Shown here: in pieces, positions 62,365 to 64,000 of the stretch
Numbering within the stretch: position 1 is the first letter of the stretch
Layout of the letters: every line of letters begins with the position of its first letter
Assembly (NCBI RefSeq): GCF_902833085.1
Contig: NZ_CADFEB010000010.1
Location: forward strand, 1-64,000
Origin: Burkholderia ubonensis
GTDB lineage: Bacteria > Pseudomonadota > Gammaproteobacteria > Burkholderiales > Burkholderiaceae
Direction of reading: 5' to 3'
DNA length: 64,000 nt
Notes under the pieces: generated by a model
What the model saw: the letters and a program-made list of their open reading frames with translations, nothing else
Database searches by the model: none
Told to the model about the DNA's origin: nothing
Program-made: the position numbers and the translations under genes

Positions 62365-62739
62365 ATGCATTCCGGACGCAGCGTTCGCTGCGCAAACCCG
62401 ATTCCGACCATCACTTGCGCTGACAATCTTTCCCAGATGCCGGGCCTTGCGAGCCTGCTGCAAAACGAAGATGGAACGCCGGTCAGCCCGTTCGAACTGC
62501 GGTCCAGATTCGACAAGGCGCGTCGGCTGGCGGGCGTGTCGTTCCAGTTTCGCAATATTCGAGCAAAGGCGGCAAGTGATACCGGCGACCTTGCATACTC
62601 GCAAGAACTGCCCGGACACCAGAGCCGGAACATGACCAAGCACTACGTCCGATCGCGGCGTGCGGCCGGTTCGATAACGCTTACCGACCCGGTTGCAGGA
62701 TCGAAACCGGGCCAACTGGATCAATCAAACGCCGGTTGA
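62365..62739 (+). pseudogene. C-terminal remnant of a phage-type tyrosine integrase
   Basis: The open frame encodes only the end of a tyrosine recombinase: LRSRFDKARRLAGVSFQFRN, then IRAKAASDTGDLA, LPGHQSRNMTKHYVRSRRA. The arrangement of Arg, His and the catalytic Tyr (HYVR) fits the catalytic core. The N-terminal arm-binding and core regions are missing upstream, and no other frame restores them. The tract lies just after tRNA-Lys, a normal integration site. It marks an old or partly deleted mobile element. Its exact 5' boundary is not defined. Confidence 0.8.
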
Positions 62740-62869
62740 ACCAAGTTGGGCGGGCGGTTGCGGCGGCTACGGTGATTCGGCCGGCGGCAAACGGGCGCAC
62801 GCACATCGAGCACCCCAGCGGCCGCCGCGAGGCGCAAGTGTTGCCATTCACTTATTTCACTTATTGCAT
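62740..62869. other. Short non-coding spacer before the toxin-antitoxin operator
   Basis: No gene or strong repeat is seen here. It turns AT-rich after 62840, leading into the promoter and inverted repeat upstream of the antitoxin. Confidence 0.5.
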
Positions 62870-62898
62870 TTGTTTCAGATGGCCGCTACGCTTACAAT
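62870..62898 (+). promoter_or_regulatory. Candidate promoter of the toxin-antitoxin pair
   Basis: ttgttt (62870-62875) and tacaat (62893-62898) are 17 bp apart. The -10 lies at the edge of the left arm of the 21-bp inverted repeat. The -35 is a poor match to TTGACA, so confidence is moderate. Confidence 0.5.
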
Positions 62899-62933
62899 CG
62901 CGGCGCACGCGGTTGTAAGCGTAGCGGCCATCT
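62877..62933. repeat. Perfect 21-bp inverted repeat, probable autoregulatory operator
   Basis: The left arm (62877-62897) is exactly complementary to the right arm (62913-62933). They are separated by 15 bases that themselves contain cgcg pairs. The dyad covers the candidate -10 and start site and ends 26 bp before the antitoxin ATG. It is much longer than a chance match. A binding site for the antitoxin complex, or a strong mRNA hairpin, are the two readings. Confidence 0.85.
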
Positions 62934-62958
62934 AGTTCTAACTTTGAGAGAGGAATAT

Positions 62959-63429
62959 ATGCGCACCGTAGAGCGGATTCGGGAGATGACGCCACCGCCG
63001 ATGACGGAGAAGGATCTTGAAATGGCCCGCGTTGCACAGCGCTGCATCATGGAGGCTCTGGATCATTCGCGCGCGGCGCAAATCACTCTGACGACGGATA
63101 CCGGCGAACATCCATCCATCGCCCTTCCGCCTGCATCACTAAAATTCATCGGGCAATTACTCGGAGCAATGAGCGAGGGCCGGCAGATCACTCTCATGCC
63201 TGCAGACCGCGAATTCACGACCGTCGAAGCCGCCAACTTCCTCAACGTGTCGCGCCCATTCGTGATCAAGGAAATAGAAGCAGGCAGGCTCAAGCATCAC
63301 ATGGTCGGAACGCATCGTCGGATCGCGTTTGAAGACCTTATCGCATACGCTCGGCAAATGCGCAAAAAGCAAGTAGCTGCGCTGGACCGGTTGGCGGCAA
63401 ATGCCCAGGAACTAGGACTAGATTACTGA
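62959..63429 (+). CDS. Excisionase-type HTH protein, probable antitoxin
   Basis: The product is 156 residues from the ATG at 62959 (MRTVERIREMTPPPMTEKDL), with gagagagga before it. An N-terminal helical part of about 85 residues is followed by a helix-turn-helix of the excisionase/MerR-like kind: FTTVEAANFLNVSRPFVIKE, then IEAGRLKHHMVGTHRRI. A basic C-terminal tail follows. It lies one base before a PIN-domain gene, so it is likely the DNA-binding antitoxin of that pair. Confidence 0.85.
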   Translation: MRTVERIREMTPPPMTEKDLEMARVAQRCIMEALDHSRAAQITLTTDTGEHPSIALPPASLKFIGQLLGAMSEGRQITLMPADREFTTVEAANFLNVSRPFVIKEIEAGRLKHHMVGTHRRIAFEDLIAYARQMRKKQVAALDRLAANAQELGLDY

Positions 63430-63430
63430 C

Positions 63431-64000
63431 ATGGCCGGCCACGTACGCTATACGGCTCTGCTCGATGCGTGCGTTCTGTTTCCGATCGCCGTCGCCGACT
63501 CGCTCATGAGTCTGGCGACTGCGGGACTCTTCGCCGCGAAGTGGACTCAACGTATCGAGCAGGAATGGATCACCAATCTGGAAGAACTTCGGCCGGAGCT
63601 AAAAGGTAGGCTCGAAGTGCGACGAGACGGCATGCGGGAAGCTGTGCCGGATTGGGAAGTGAACGAATCCGCATGGGCACCGCTCGTCGGGAATATGAAA
63701 CTACCAGACCCTGACGATCAGCATGTCTTGGCGGCGGCCATCGCGGGTCACGCCGATTGCATTGTGACGGCCAACCTCCGGGACTTCCCGGCTGAGATCG
63801 TCAGCCCGTATGGAATCGAAGTCATCCATCCCGACCGCTTCATCATCAACCAATGGGACCTAGACCATATCGCCACCATGTCGTCGTTCAAAGGCATGCG
63901 AGCTCGATGGAGAAATCCGAAAGCGACCCCCGAAGATTTCGCCCAGGCACTTGAACGTAATGGCCTACCGGCAACCGCTCAACGCATTCGCGAAGCGGCC
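63431..64000 (+). CDS. PIN-domain protein, probable toxin, 3' end outside window
   Basis: The open frame starts at the ATG at 63431 (MAGHVRYTALLDACVLFPIA) and continues past the right edge. PIN domains are Mg-dependent RNases. Acidic positions fit the fold: Asp in LLDACVLFP, Glu in IEQEWITN, Asp in LPDPDDQHVLAAAI, and Asp in TANLRDFP. It follows the HTH gene by one base, as in many type II toxin-antitoxin modules. The product seen so far is 190 residues and lacks its C-terminus. Confidence 0.85.
   Translation, partial: MAGHVRYTALLDACVLFPIAVADSLMSLATAGLFAAKWTQRIEQEWITNLEELRPELKGRLEVRRDGMREAVPDWEVNESAWAPLVGNMKLPDPDDQHVLAAAIAGHADCIVTANLRDFPAEIVSPYGIEVIHPDRFIINQWDLDHIATMSSFKGMRARWRNPKATPEDFAQALERNGLPATAQRIREAA

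Overview
The window is a GC-rich chromosomal segment that reads as a Burkholderia-type betaproteobacterium. This is judged from gene content and order (metXW, gatCAB next to mreBCD-mrdA-rodA, rsmB-DUF4390-ntrYX-like, def-fmt) and from the Ala/Pro-rich codon and protein style. No database search was possible.

About 1-16574 (minus strand) is most of a type VI secretion system (T6SS). In transcription order it runs: a DotU-like protein and an OmpA/MotB-like protein, an AT-rich gap, tssB, tssC, hcp (tssD), tssJ, tssK, tssL with a fused OmpA domain, tssM, tagF, an unrecognised 187-residue protein, and vgrG. The vgrG gene carries a (PPPSET)n repeat tail and runs off the left edge. tssA, tssE, tssF, tssG and tssH are not in the window and may lie to the left. 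Directly upstream, on the same strand and only 34 bp away, is a chaperone-usher fimbrial operon at 16609-21479 (major pilin, chaperone, usher, minor pilin). Its usher has 12-residue tandem repeats, and its upstream region is full of dyads.

22142-44426 is mostly core metabolism and cell-shape machinery. It holds metX-metW, an AmpG-type permease overlapping an M48-family protein that has lost its catalytic glutamate, a divergent AraC regulator/alcohol dehydrogenase pair, xthA, ppk2, gatB-gatA-gatC, the divergent elongasome cluster mreB-mreC-mreD-mrdA-rodA, a Sel1-repeat protein with an HpcH/HpaI aldolase, and queD-queE-queC.

44720-61941 holds tRNA-Phe, a two-component pair (ntrY-like kinase and a REC plus Fis-HTH regulator without an AAA+ domain), DUF4390, rsmB, htpX, a LysE exporter, fmt and def. 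Divergent from these are dprA, a thioredoxin-like protein and topB with a histone-like tail. A LysR regulator divergent from a D-2-hydroxyacid dehydrogenase, a patatin-like phospholipase and a hotdog thioesterase follow.

62092-64000 is a tRNA-Lys(CTT) gene with its own promoter and terminator, followed by an accessory junction. This junction contains the broken C-terminal part of a tyrosine integrase. It is followed by a toxin-antitoxin-like pair (excisionase-type HTH protein and PIN-domain protein) preceded by a perfect 21-bp inverted repeat that overlaps a candidate -10 box.

The least explained items are the vgrG tail and orphan neighbour, the second DotU/OmpA module, the abutting fimbria-T6SS arrangement with repeat-bearing usher, the M48 pseudoprotease and the operator of the terminal toxin-antitoxin pair.
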